From a virus, in IMG/VR virus record IMGVR_UViG_3300038701_000746, positions 1-32,925 of that record: a DNA stretch of 32,925 bases; one strand, given 5' to 3'. The notes under the pieces are model-generated. The model searched no databases, was not told the origin of the DNA, and was given only the letters and a program-made list of their open reading frames with translations. This document shows positions 21,104 through 29,431 of the stretch, in pieces (positions within the stretch are counted from its first letter, which is position 1; the number at the start of each line of letters is the position of its first letter). A program made the translations under genes and the position numbers.

Positions 21104-22116
21104 CTGAATCGTTTAAATGGTCGCTCGCGCAACATGCGCCCAAATGTTGGGTCGGTGTATTCCTCTGACATCTCATCCCATCGGATGTCGCCACGCTGTA
21201 ACGCCTCGTATTTTGCAGGTCCTGCCAGTGCCAACTGTTGCTCTTGTGGAAGTGATGCATACCAGTCGGGTCCGCTTTGAATCTGCCGAGCGCGTCCAGT
21301 GACCAGTGGAATGCTGATGCACCGCCCCTGATGGTGGTCATCCACACGCTCGCCGACTTTTAATACCTGCCCATGCAACGCCACACAGCTCATACACACG
21401 CGACCATCGAGTGACGCGATGCGCACATGACCGTCTAGGATGTCCTGATTTGCCACCATGTTTGCTGCGCTCCCTGTACGGTACGATTGCAGTTGTAGCG
21501 TCCTCATCAGATTGTTCGCCTGATGTGCTGGCAATGCCTCTGATGTACGTCTGATTTCCCGTGCGGTTTTTAACGGGCTCCATCCCTCAACCACGCCACG
21601 AATAGCTTGATTGCGAATCGTTGCTTGAATCCGCGTCGGGTATGCTGACAACTCATCCTGCCATGATTCCATGTCGGCAAAGTCGATGAGTGATGCGACC
21701 GCTTCCTCTGATGGCGTATTCCATGACACGCCCAACACCGTACGCAACTGATCATCAGGCACATTGGGCAGGGCTAGCCGTCGCGTCAATTCATTAGCCG
21801 ATTGAATGCCAGACTGTTGCAAATCAGGCGTAGCATCATTAATGCGTCGGGCATCGTTTGACAGCGTGTCAGACAAATCAGCAAGCAGGGCACGCACCAC
21901 AGGGTTCGTGGGCAACAGCCGTTTGTTTGCATCTGCCAATCGGCGCGCCTCGTCATCGAGTTCAGTGAGCCGTTGTGCGATGATGCCTGTTGTGCTGTCA
22001 CGAACGATTGCACGAATGATTTGGTCAGTCGCACGGGTATACCCTTTGTCGAGTAATCGTGAGACCAATTGTGTCAGTCGTACCGCTGGTGATTGCGCGC
22101 CCTCATTGCTATTCAT
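21100..22116 (-). CDS. MuF-like head morphogenesis protein (SPP1 gp7-like)
   Basis: The 338-residue product is helical in its N-terminal ~200 residues (VRLTQLVSRLLDKGYTRATD, IIAQRLTELDDEARRLADAN). The MuF domain follows: YRTGSAANMVANQDILDG, RIASLDGRVCMSCVALHGQV with the Cys-x2-Cys pair (~247-250), then DDHHQGRCISIPLVTG with His and Cys (~272-280). These residues form the family's metal-binding set. The C-terminal 60 residues (WYASLPQEQQLALAGPAKYE) are also typical. A few copies enter the head with DNA or scaffold. The gene follows portal as usual. Confidence 0.9.
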   Translation of the reverse strand: MNSNEGAQSPAVRLTQLVSRLLDKGYTRATDQIIRAIVRDSTTGIIAQRLTELDDEARRLADANKRLLPTNPVVRALLADLSDTLSNDARRINDATPDLQQSGIQSANELTRRLALPNVPDDQLRTVLGVSWNTPSEEAVASLIDFADMESWQDELSAYPTRIQATIRNQAIRGVVEGWSPLKTAREIRRTSEALPAHQANNLMRTLQLQSYRTGSAANMVANQDILDGHVRIASLDGRVCMSCVALHGQVLKVGERVDDHHQGRCISIPLVTGRARQIQSGPDWYASLPQEQQLALAGPAKYEALQRGDIRWDEMSEEYTDPTFGRMLRERPFKRFS

Positions 22117-22330
22117 CGTCGGATTGTACCTGCCGTTTCGTCACGGTGCGCTTTGGTGCCTTTTTAGCCTCAAACGCCGTGATTTTAAACCCCGTGTCCG
22201 TCAATTCAATGGTGATGTCGTCATCAGGCAAAATGCCTGACGCTCTGTCTTCACGGTGTCCTAACTTCCACATGTGCAATGTGTTGGCTAGTAGCCGTCC
22301 CAATTCGTTGCGTGTCTGTTGGCTAGCCAT
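22109..22330 (-). CDS. Small hypothetical protein between decoration and MuF genes
   Basis: The 73-residue product begins MASQQTRNELGRLLANTLHM, with WKLGHREDRASGILPDDDIT, a beta-like ITIELTDTGFKITAFEAK and a basic C-terminus. Coupled by overlaps to both neighbours. I do not recognise it. Confidence 0.7.
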   Translation of the reverse strand: MASQQTRNELGRLLANTLHMWKLGHREDRASGILPDDDITIELTDTGFKITAFEAKKAPKRTVTKRQVQSDDE

Positions 22331-22743
22331 TACGCAGGTACTGCCACACCGCTGTTGAGAATACCGAGCAACAGGTTGTCTGCTGTTTGCGCCACACCGA
22401 TGATGCTCACATATTCACCCGCGCTTAAATCGCCTTTAGGTGCGATGCCACCAGCAGATGCCGCGCTCAACACGTAAATTTCACCGACGGTCAATGTCAC
22501 ACCCAAATCAACAACGCCACCCGTCAAAACTTGCAACGGTTGCCCATCAGATGCGCCATGTGCTGCGATGCCCACAACAGCGTCAGTCGCCGCGTCATCG
22601 CCTTGTGCCAGCGCGTATTTGCCTGATGTGCTGTTGAGGTATACCAATTGACCTGCTGTGATGGTCGCACCAGCTGTACCGCGTGCTGATGTCGCCCCCG
22701 AAACTGCTACCACGTCACCTGCTACTACTACTAAATCTGCCAT
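22330..22743 (-). CDS. Putative decoration protein (DUF2190-like)
   Basis: The 137-residue product is rich in Ala, Gly, Val: VVAVSGATSARGTAGATITA, QLVYLNSTSGKYALAQGDDA, AVVGIAAHGASDGQPLQVLT, GEIYVLSAASAGGIAPKGDL, GEYVSIIGVAQTADNLLLGI. This is the pattern of trimeric beta-barrel capsid decoration proteins such as DUF2190 members. It lies between portal and MuF, away from capsid. It resembles the 19711-20133 product in layout. Confidence 0.8.
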   Translation of the reverse strand: MADLVVVAGDVVAVSGATSARGTAGATITAGQLVYLNSTSGKYALAQGDDAATDAVVGIAAHGASDGQPLQVLTGGVVDLGVTLTVGEIYVLSAASAGGIAPKGDLSAGEYVSIIGVAQTADNLLLGILNSGVAVPA

Positions 22744-22758
22744 TGTTTAGCTCCTATG

Positions 22759-24150
22759 CTATACATTGAAATTGTCAAACCCCGGCAGGCTACCTGCCAA
22801 CGCACTCATCGCTTGCGCGGTTTGCGCTTGCTTCTCTTGCTGGATTTCCTCTTGTTTCCCCATGCCATAACCATACACCTCTGCTATTAATCGTAATGTC
22901 TCACGTTCGCCAACGATGTCACGAATGGCGAGGGCATTTTGAATCATTTGCGCCTCATTGCGTACCTGCGCGTCACGCCATACACATCGCCATATGCTCT
23001 CAGGAGCGCGTGTTGGTGCGAACGTATTATACAGCATAACTGCCATCCGCATCATGTCCTCATGACTGTTGCCAATCTTGACCTGCGCTTTGCGAACTTT
23101 TGCCAACAGACCAGACTCACGTTGTTTAAGTGCCTCACCTGACGCATTCGCACCACCGAGCGTCGTTGGTAGTGGTGTGCGACTGATGGTGGCAATTTGC
23201 TCAATTAGATGATTCGCTTGGTCGATGAATGGCACGATGCCACCCGGCTCAAGTGTAAATGCATCGGCAACCTGATCATTGCTCAAACCTTCCGCGCCGA
23301 TGGTAATCCACATACCAGGAGAGACCTCTGCAGGTGGCTCGAATCCTTTAGCCACGCGGATGAGAAACGCTGTCAATTCGGCAGTCATCACCATGCTCAT
23401 CAACCCACGATTCAACGCATCCTGTAACGGTACGACTGATGCAAGCTCGCTGATGCCATATTGTGTCATGGTACGGGCACGGTTGCGGAAATGCACCACA
23501 GGAACAAACCCCGGTAACCACTCAGCAATGCCACGCTCATCTGTGCTGTCATCAACATACGGTTGCATGCCGTAGCCTGACTCATCGCCAATGTATTTCT
23601 CAACACGGTCAGGGTAGTAGAAGTTGACGCGCCTCGCATCGTCCAGACCCTCATACCACACTTTGACAGCAACTAGAATGTTTTTGAGCCGTCGGTCATA
23701 CACCGCAATCATTCCTGTCTCGCCATCCCAGCACGGCTCATGACTAAACACCACACTGTCGCTGTCGCTGTCATATTCCAACAGCACAAACGTGTCGCCA
23801 TCGCGAATCGTAGCCTCGTGGATGTCCATCTGCAGACCATCGAAACGGTTGGCGTCGAGCAGTTCAGTCGCCCAATTGGTCGCCTCATCGTCATTGCCTT
23901 GCATACGGTCAACAAGCAAACGATCAGCATACGTGTCCACAACCAGACCGCAATAGTTCTCATTGAACTGGTCATGCGCATCGCCACTGATGCGTAACAT
24001 GCGTTTCATGTTGCCCGTCAATTTGCTACGATGATTGCCGTCGTAGTAGTCACGAAACAATTTGACGCGGTCACCCCAATCGTCTGTCTCAACCAACCAC
24101 TCATCACGTACGAGCGTCTTCGGTAACATCTCATAGATTGTACTAAGCAT
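22759..24150 (-). CDS. Portal protein (SPP1 gp6-like)
   Basis: The 463-residue product shows portal features: DRVKLFRDYYDGNHRSKLTG, ENYCGLVVDTYADRLLVDRM (~64-83), HEATIRDGDTFVLLEYDSDS, YYPDRVEKYIGDESGYG, HFRNRARTMTQYGISELASV, ISRTPLPTTLGGANASGEAL, and a helical crown at the C-terminus with Q/E-rich end (KQEEIQQEKQAQTAQAM). It lies directly after the large terminase with 8 bases of overlap. The dodecamer is the DNA channel of the head. Confidence 0.95.
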   Translation of the reverse strand: MLSTIYEMLPKTLVRDEWLVETDDWGDRVKLFRDYYDGNHRSKLTGNMKRMLRISGDAHDQFNENYCGLVVDTYADRLLVDRMQGNDDEATNWATELLDANRFDGLQMDIHEATIRDGDTFVLLEYDSDSDSVVFSHEPCWDGETGMIAVYDRRLKNILVAVKVWYEGLDDARRVNFYYPDRVEKYIGDESGYGMQPYVDDSTDERGIAEWLPGFVPVVHFRNRARTMTQYGISELASVVPLQDALNRGLMSMVMTAELTAFLIRVAKGFEPPAEVSPGMWITIGAEGLSNDQVADAFTLEPGGIVPFIDQANHLIEQIATISRTPLPTTLGGANASGEALKQRESGLLAKVRKAQVKIGNSHEDMMRMAVMLYNTFAPTRAPESIWRCVWRDAQVRNEAQMIQNALAIRDIVGERETLRLIAEVYGYGMGKQEEIQQEKQAQTAQAMSALAGSLPGFDNFNV

Positions 24151-25459
24151 AGCGCACCGCCGATGCCTTGATTGCCTTACGTTTTGGTTTGTCTACTGCC
24201 ATAATTAAATACCTCATCGCGTCCATAGCGTGGTCATTGGATTTGACAGGCGCATCATGCAACCCGTCACGGCTTTCGCGCCATTGGTACTGTTCAAACT
24301 CACTGATTAGATTAACACACGAACGATGAATGACCAAACGTGGCAAACTACCGCGTGCTGTTTCGGCACGGGTTGCGAGCCGATGTTTTACCGCCTGAAT
24401 GCCTGTCATGACCGCGTTGTTCGCTTGCGTTGCACTAACCCCCGTTTGTTGCAATGTGCGGATGTAATCAGGCTCAGACGGGTCGCATACAAATTGATTA
24501 GCTCCATAATTTCCCCTGATGTCGAGTGCGACTGATGCCCACTCTTCAATTCGTTGTTGTCGTTGGTAGCGTTCTGACAAAATCCAAATGCGCCCATCAC
24601 CATCGATGCCACCAACCAGCATCACACCCGGATTCGCATAACCCCAATCCACACCCACGATTATGTCATGAAATGTTTCAGGCGTTTCACTGACCACGTG
24701 GCGGTCCTGACTGAACTCTTCATATACCAGACCCTGATGCGCAATGAATTCACCTAGCAATTCCTGACGCGCAAAATCACCACTGTACTCAGATTGCCAC
24801 GCCTCAATAATGTCATCTGCGAGGTACACATTGTCTGCTGATGATGCCCTGATGAGTTCATATTTGTCATCGGCATCACGTACAAACAACTGGTAAATCC
24901 AATCACGTCCTCGGGGCGTGGTCGTAATCCATGCCGAGCCCATGACACCAAATTGACGCAAACGCCCAATCATGATGCGCCAAATGTCGGGCTTGTAAAG
25001 CGCGGCTTCATCACCATACCACCATGAAATGTTAGGACCACGCAACCTGTCGGGGTTGTCGGCTGTCCGCAATAGAATCTCACTACCGTTGGTCATCGTG
25101 ATCGTCATTGTGCCTCTGTTGATTTTCGCAATGTAATCACCTGCTACATCCTGAAACGTGCGGATTGTCGCATCCTGTAACATCGGGTAGGTCGGTGCTG
25201 TGATGACTCCCAGATTCGGCGTTGGGATGCTACGGTTGCCGATCTTGCCTAGTGACGCATTGAGCGCACGAACACAACCAGCATATGTTTTACCGCTACC
25301 GATGCCTGCCACAAATGCAGAATACGCGCTGTCAGTGTCAACAAACGCGCGTTGCTGGTCATATAGCTCTATGTCGACATCGTCACGCTGTTTCAGGTTG
25401 TCAAACAGTCGCTGTGCAATGTCACTCGCCGTTATTGCTGATTTTTTCTGCTTCGGCAC
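24143..25459 (-). CDS. terL: Terminase large subunit
   Basis: The 438-residue product has the full motor and nuclease set: Walker A AGIGSGKT (~51-58), Walker B WWYGDEA with Asp150 and Glu151, coupling motif ITTTPRG (~178-184), nuclease acidic residues in VGVDWGYANPG (Asp271), FVCDPSEPDY (Asp326) and KSNDHAMDAMRY (Asp409, Asp413). It packages DNA into the prohead and cuts it. The packaging mode is not shown directly; a circular assembly is compatible with headful packaging, or with cos cutting joined in assembly. It overlaps the small subunit by 38 bases. Confidence 0.97.
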   Translation of the reverse strand: MPKQKKSAITASDIAQRLFDNLKQRDDVDIELYDQQRAFVDTDSAYSAFVAGIGSGKTYAGCVRALNASLGKIGNRSIPTPNLGVITAPTYPMLQDATIRTFQDVAGDYIAKINRGTMTITMTNGSEILLRTADNPDRLRGPNISWWYGDEAALYKPDIWRIMIGRLRQFGVMGSAWITTTPRGRDWIYQLFVRDADDKYELIRASSADNVYLADDIIEAWQSEYSGDFARQELLGEFIAHQGLVYEEFSQDRHVVSETPETFHDIIVGVDWGYANPGVMLVGGIDGDGRIWILSERYQRQQRIEEWASVALDIRGNYGANQFVCDPSEPDYIRTLQQTGVSATQANNAVMTGIQAVKHRLATRAETARGSLPRLVIHRSCVNLISEFEQYQWRESRDGLHDAPVKSNDHAMDAMRYLIMAVDKPKRKAIKASAVRYA

Positions 25460-25835
25460 GGATTAACGCCTCAAATTCTCGTACGATGTCAGACTCACTG
25501 ATGCCTAATTCGTTGGCTAGTTTCAATGTGTCTGGTGACACGGACAATCCAATGTCATGCCGTTCAATGTAGCCGCGATGTTTGCCGATGGTTTTCAGGT
25601 AAAAAATTATGGCGGTAATGTTGCCATCCTGAATCTGATTTGCCAGTTGCAATTCGGCATTGTCTAGCATCCCAGCACGCGAGTCCGCAACCGCCTCACG
25701 GCATACCTCAAAATTGTTGATGTAGTTGTGTACTGTTGACCGATTACATCCGAGCATTTTTGCCGCGTATGTAATCATCCCCTTCGATTTTGTAATCGCA
25801 TCCGCGACATCCTGTGCCTTATAGCGTCTAGCCAT
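25422..25835 (-). CDS. terS: Terminase small subunit
   Basis: The 137-residue product begins MARRYKAQDVADAITKSKGM, then a helix-turn-helix (ITYAAKMLGCNRSTVHNYIN, ~21-40), a middle helix (AELQLANQIQDGNITAIIFY) and KTIGKHRGYIERHDIGLS, the usual TerS tail. It recognises the packaging start site. The position before terL and the overlap fit. Confidence 0.92.
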   Translation of the reverse strand: MARRYKAQDVADAITKSKGMITYAAKMLGCNRSTVHNYINNFEVCREAVADSRAGMLDNAELQLANQIQDGNITAIIFYLKTIGKHRGYIERHDIGLSVSPDTLKLANELGISESDIVREFEALIRAEAEKISNNGE

Positions 25836-25847
25836 GGTTAGCTCCTT

Positions 25848-26360
25848 TTATTCTGTTGCATTTGTTGTTAGTTCAGCACCGCACGTAGGGCATGTTGCTG
25901 ACCAATCAGGTTGTTCATCTGCAGTGTCATTGTGTGCAATGTTGTTTAATGCACCGAGTTGACCTGCCATTTCTGCCACCATTGCCTGCACGCGATCATC
26001 ATCACTGTTAAACTCTCGCAGTAGGTCATCCAGAATCTCATTGTCATACACTGCCAGTTGCGTAATCCAGTCGTGTGATGCCAATGCCTGCGCTTCTTCT
26101 GCCTCTGACAAATCGACAACTAGCACGGGCATGGTCGCGTTCTCATCTGCTGTCAACTGTTCCTCAACACGTGCATGACCGTCAACGATGTAGCCTGTGC
26201 GCTGGTTCATGATGACAGCGTCATAATACCCTAGCGTTTCCAAACTGCCACGTAATGCCTCGCGCTGTTTGGCAGGATGCCGTCTAGCGTTTAATGGATG
26301 TGCCAGCAACTGGTTCGCTGGAATGTATTCTAATCGTACAATTCTATTCTGTATTGTCAT
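25848..26360 (-). CDS. ParB-like N-terminal domain protein with a C-terminal zinc knuckle
   Basis: The 170-residue product begins VRLEYIPANQLLAHPLNARR, RHPAKQREALRGSLETLGYY, then IVDGHARVEEQLTADE with the ParB box GHxR, PVLVVDLSEAEEAQALASHD. This is the ParB/Srx fold, found in many phages beside terminase. The end has CPTCGAEL, half of a zinc ribbon. Roles proposed for the family include DNA nicking, CTP binding and partner of DNA methylases; none can be chosen here. It overlaps the upstream gene by 17 bases. Confidence 0.88.
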   Translation of the reverse strand: MTIQNRIVRLEYIPANQLLAHPLNARRHPAKQREALRGSLETLGYYDAVIMNQRTGYIVDGHARVEEQLTADENATMPVLVVDLSEAEEAQALASHDWITQLAVYDNEILDDLLREFNSDDDRVQAMVAEMAGQLGALNNIAHNDTADEQPDWSATCPTCGAELTTNATE

Positions 26361-26751
26361 TTGCCTGCACTTTTAATGGTGGCTCTGGAATCGTTAAATC
26401 GTTTTTGCGCAATTCATGTTCTAGCTGTGCCACCCGCGCACGAAGTCGGCTGATCTGGTCTGCCTGCTGGTTTTTGTAGGTTTCGAGTTCGGCATTGCGC
26501 GTCTCTAAATCCTGCAGACGGGTCGCCATCGCCGCTATGGTGCGTTCGTTCTCATCGACTCTGTCCATTAACCTCCGCATCATCTCTGTTTGTGTTGCTG
26601 TCACGTCCAATGATTGCCCAAGCATAGAATCGTCCTCGGGATCGGCTTGCATCAGCTTTTCGGATTTCACAATCGCTCTGATGATGACTGCAACGATTGC
26701 GCCAACCGTACCAGCAACTGCAATCGCATTTTCTAGGTTCATGTTGTCCAT
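26344..26751 (-). CDS. Membrane-anchored coiled-coil protein (possible lysis or ejection role)
   Basis: The 135-residue product has one N-terminal hydrophobic helix (AIAVAGTVGAIVAVIIRAIV, ~9-28) and then a long coiled coil (MMRRLMDRVDENERTIAAMA, RLQDLETRNAELETYKNQQA, ISRLRARVAQLEHELRKN). It is the first gene after a late-promoter-like element, before ParB and terminase. Holin-like or spanin-like function is possible, but no known family is evident. The second such protein is at 7281-7511. Confidence 0.78.
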   Translation of the reverse strand: MDNMNLENAIAVAGTVGAIVAVIIRAIVKSEKLMQADPEDDSMLGQSLDVTATQTEMMRRLMDRVDENERTIAAMATRLQDLETRNAELETYKNQQADQISRLRARVAQLEHELRKNDLTIPEPPLKVQANDNTE

Positions 26752-26812
26752 TGTGTTCTGTGTCCATATTTTAACCTAATCTAAAAATGACCGCATGGTA
26801 CGGCTCATCTTC

Positions 26813-26831
26813 ATTATAACATATGCGTCAA
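26813..26831 (-). promoter_or_regulatory. Late-promoter-like element, copy 1, before the packaging operon
   Basis: Minus strand: TTGACGCATATGTTATAAT. TATAAT is preceded by TGT (extended -10) and TTGACG lies only 7 bases upstream. The same layout recurs at 21085-21103. It lies 62 bases upstream of the 26751 start and just after the nuclease stop. Confidence 0.66.
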
Positions 26832-26846
26832 TAATCATGTGTTGGT

Positions 26847-27440
26847 CTATAAATCCACGATGTGCACAGCATCCGCCACGTATTTGATGGGGATGTACAC
26901 GTTGTGCGTGGTTTTGGTTGCGTCCGTTGCAATGAATCGTGAACGAATTGACCGCCGTGCATCGCGTGTGTACGTCTGGAACGCACGTTGCATGTCATCT
27001 AATCTGATGATGTAGAGTTTGTGGACTGATGACCCATACCAGACGATGAGATGCGCTGTTGATCGTGCAGACCATCCCGACGTTGTAGCGCGGGCGGGTG
27101 GGTTGTCGTGGTAGATGCGGTAGGTCTCAAACAGCATGTTGTCTGTGCGCCCAATGTATTTGTCGGATTTAATTTCGATGCGCAGTGGGTCGTGGTTGCG
27201 GATGAGCTGGCGAATGGTGTCAGACACCGGGGCAGTTGATGGTGTCACCAGCACATCGACATCGTCGGTACGCATCTGGGGTTCATCGCGCACGTCCTGC
27301 AGTGACTGACACCATGGTTGTGATGCCAGCCATGCCATGACAATCGCCTCGGCAGATTTACCAACGTCCATGTAACCGCCATCATAACTAGGCGGTTTGT
27401 GTTTGCTAGGTCGTGACGAGTTTGCGTCCATGTATGCCAT
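26847..27440 (-). CDS. PD-(D/E)XK-type nuclease-like protein
   Basis: The 197-residue product has GKSAEAIVMAWLASQPWCQS (first helix with Glu), MRTDDVDVLVTPSTAP (metal-binding Asp), LRIEIKSDKYIGRTDNMLFE (E-x-K, followed by helix) and then a beta-rich LIVWYGSSVHKLYIIRLDDM. The order of motifs is that of the fold. It could be a replication or packaging-related nuclease or a restriction-like enzyme. The N-terminal residues are low complexity; a start at the fourth codon is also possible. Confidence 0.72.
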   Translation of the reverse strand: MAYMDANSSRPSKHKPPSYDGGYMDVGKSAEAIVMAWLASQPWCQSLQDVRDEPQMRTDDVDVLVTPSTAPVSDTIRQLIRNHDPLRIEIKSDKYIGRTDNMLFETYRIYHDNPPARATTSGWSARSTAHLIVWYGSSVHKLYIIRLDDMQRAFQTYTRDARRSIRSRFIATDATKTTHNVYIPIKYVADAVHIVDL

Positions 27441-27448
27441 CCATCAGG

Positions 27449-27976
27449 CTAGTTACGTATGTCACCTGTTATGTACTGATTATACTGTGTTTCCGCGTCC
27501 TGTGCCATCTGCTCACGTGCGAACCAGCCCATGTGCTCATACCACAGCAGTTTTGTGATGTCAGCAGACCGACCGACAGCCGATGTCGTGCCGTAGATGT
27601 CCGATGTCAACATCCGCATGTTACGCAACTGCAATCGGATGTTTTCAGTCGAGTAGTTGGCGAGGCGTGCCAGTTCCGGGTTTGTCACGTCAGGATGCTG
27701 TGACAGCGTTGCCAGAATCCGACGGTGCGCCGCCTTCATTGGGATGCCCAGAACGTCAGGATGTGGCACATTGATGTACCCTGCCACATTGAATAGGTGC
27801 AACCGTGTGTTGCGTGATGATGCCAGTTTTGCTGACGTGTTGATGGCGACGCGCAATCGGTACTCTGTGACACCTGACATTGCGTACAATTCGGACAGTG
27901 TGGCGTATGGATTCGTGTAGATGTAGTACAACGCGAGGTTCTGATTGTCCGTCAATTGAGTTTTAAAAAGGGGCAT
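27449..27976 (-). CDS. Multi-HTH family protein, one module (copy F1)
   Basis: The start at 27976 (MPLFKTQLTDNQNLALYYI) follows GAGGAAG; an upstream ATG 18 bases earlier has no SD. The 175-residue product has the module: first half YYIYTNPYATLSELYAMSGV, linker AGYINVPHPD, second half RRILATLSQHPDVTNPELAR with a helix-turn-helix, and the end motif WYEHMGWFAREQMAQDAETQ. This is the most divergent copy. It overlaps F2 by 14 bases. DNA binding is inferred from the HTH pattern. Confidence 0.77.
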   Translation of the reverse strand: MPLFKTQLTDNQNLALYYIYTNPYATLSELYAMSGVTEYRLRVAINTSAKLASSRNTRLHLFNVAGYINVPHPDVLGIPMKAAHRRILATLSQHPDVTNPELARLANYSTENIRLQLRNMRMLTSDIYGTTSAVGRSADITKLLWYEHMGWFAREQMAQDAETQYNQYITGDIRN

Positions 27977-28454
27977 TGTATAACGCTTCCTCATATGCTA
28001 AATCATCCAGTAGTTGCTGGTGGTTAAACCAACCCATATGTCCATAGAACCGCATACGAACAACCCAACCGCGTGAATCCACCTCATTAGCAAACCCGTT
28101 TTTGTAGAAAATCTGTCCGATGTAATGCACGATGCGCGGTGTCGAATACCCCAGTTGTTCAGCAATGACATCATTCGACACAAACGGATCGTCACGCCAT
28201 ATGCTGATGATTTTCTGTTCAATTTGTGACAGGCTACGGTCTGGCTCTGGAATGGTGATGTAACCGAGTTCAACAAACACGGATTTGGATGTGCTACTGT
28301 TTGACATGTGGATTTTTTGACACGCCATGCGAAATGTTGGGTAACTACATCCCGCAATGTCGCAGATTTCATACACGGTGTTATACGGATTGTGGTACAG
28401 CGCGATCAACGCGTCGCGCTCTTTGGGTGTGTGCCATTTTCGGAAAAATTTCAT
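27963..28454 (-). CDS. Multi-HTH family protein, one module (copy F2)
   Basis: The 163-residue product is one full module: ALYHNPYNTVYEICDIAGCS, LGYITIPEPDRSLSQIEQKI, then a stretch like GerE/LuxR DNA-binding domains (IISIWRDDPFVSNDVIAEQL, GYSTPRIVHYIGQIFYKNGF), and the end motif FYGHMGWFNHQQLLDDLAYE. The second half matches the LuxR pattern of L-x2-E-x-x-I-L, E-I-A-x2-L-x-x-S and a final helix ending in K-N-G-F. It couples to the next gene. Confidence 0.8.
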   Translation of the reverse strand: MKFFRKWHTPKERDALIALYHNPYNTVYEICDIAGCSYPTFRMACQKIHMSNSSTSKSVFVELGYITIPEPDRSLSQIEQKIISIWRDDPFVSNDVIAEQLGYSTPRIVHYIGQIFYKNGFANEVDSRGWVVRMRFYGHMGWFNHQQLLDDLAYEEALYNAPF

Positions 28455-28456
28455 AA

Positions 28457-29431
28457 TTAGACTCCTAATTGTTGTTTGTATTGTCGGTTCGCGTCCGCTT
28501 CCAGACGTGCGCGGTCAAACCAGCCCATCCACCAGTAGAATGCCAGTCGGCGATGCATGGAAGCTGATTCGTATTTTTCGCGGTAGCCATACACGTCATA
28601 AATGCGGTCTGCAGCCTCGGCAACCTCCCAGTCAGCTATGCCTGCCATTGCTGCAATCTGTTTTCGTGTCGCTGATGGATGTTGTCGCCATAGATTCATG
28701 ATGCGCAAATCATCGTCTGACAAATATGAGGAACTCATCAGGTGTGGCACACGCACGTAACCCAGACGCATGAAAAACTCCACACGGCGCACACCAGTTA
28801 ATCCTAGCCGTCGCCATATTTCATCATAAACACCAGACGATGAGATGGACAATTCACCGATGCGCTGTTTCGTGTCGAACGGGTTCATGTACAGGTTGTA
28901 CAGGTAATCATGCTGTGTTTCTGTCAGATGAGTCGGGAACAGTTCCAAGGCGAAAAAATCACCACGTTCCAGCGCGTCAGCATCGGCATTCATTGCGTCA
29001 CGGTCTAGCCAGCCCATGTATTCATACCATCGCAACTGATCGCTGCGTTTGCTGGATGAGAAGTCATCAAATCCGAGCGATGCCATCAGTCGCCGTGACA
29101 CGTCTGCCACCCGTGAAATACTGACACCGAGCGCGGTTGCGGTTTCGGTGTAATTGTCTGCTGGGTGCGCACGCCAATGATGCAAGATGGGCGTTGCTAG
29201 CGCGGGCAACTTAACCGAAACATGCACACGACTGATGGTGATGTCGAGGTAACCAAGCGCGTCCATCACATGCAGGACTGTTGGGTACGCAACTTCTGGA
29301 CAGATGGTTCGTGCGATTTTGCGCAATGTTGTCAGTGGTGCTGGTGTACCATGCGGATCACGTAGCCACCACGCCAGACGATGACGCAACGGCAATGACA
29401 GGTGATGGATGTTGTTGCGTTTACTAGTCAT
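28457..29431 (-). CDS. Multi-HTH family protein, two modules (copies F3 and F4)
   Basis: The chosen start (MTSKRNNIHHLSLPLRHRL) at 29431 is 9 bases after GGAG; an ATG two codons earlier sits too close to it. The frame extends further upstream only across the 29424-29771 gene. The 324-residue product has module F3 (ending RWYEYMGWLDRDAMNADADA, ~120-165) and F4 (LYNLYMNPFDTKQRIGELSI, then LGYVRVPHLM, IMNLWRQHPSATRKQIAAMA, ADRIYDVYGY and end motif YWWMGWFDRARLEADANRQY). F4 is most like F6 in the 29768 gene and F3 like F5, so the two-module gene was duplicated whole. Confidence 0.82.
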   Translation of the reverse strand: MTSKRNNIHHLSLPLRHRLAWWLRDPHGTPAPLTTLRKIARTICPEVAYPTVLHVMDALGYLDITISRVHVSVKLPALATPILHHWRAHPADNYTETATALGVSISRVADVSRRLMASLGFDDFSSSKRSDQLRWYEYMGWLDRDAMNADADALERGDFFALELFPTHLTETQHDYLYNLYMNPFDTKQRIGELSISSSGVYDEIWRRLGLTGVRRVEFFMRLGYVRVPHLMSSSYLSDDDLRIMNLWRQHPSATRKQIAAMAGIADWEVAEAADRIYDVYGYREKYESASMHRRLAFYWWMGWFDRARLEADANRQYKQQLGV

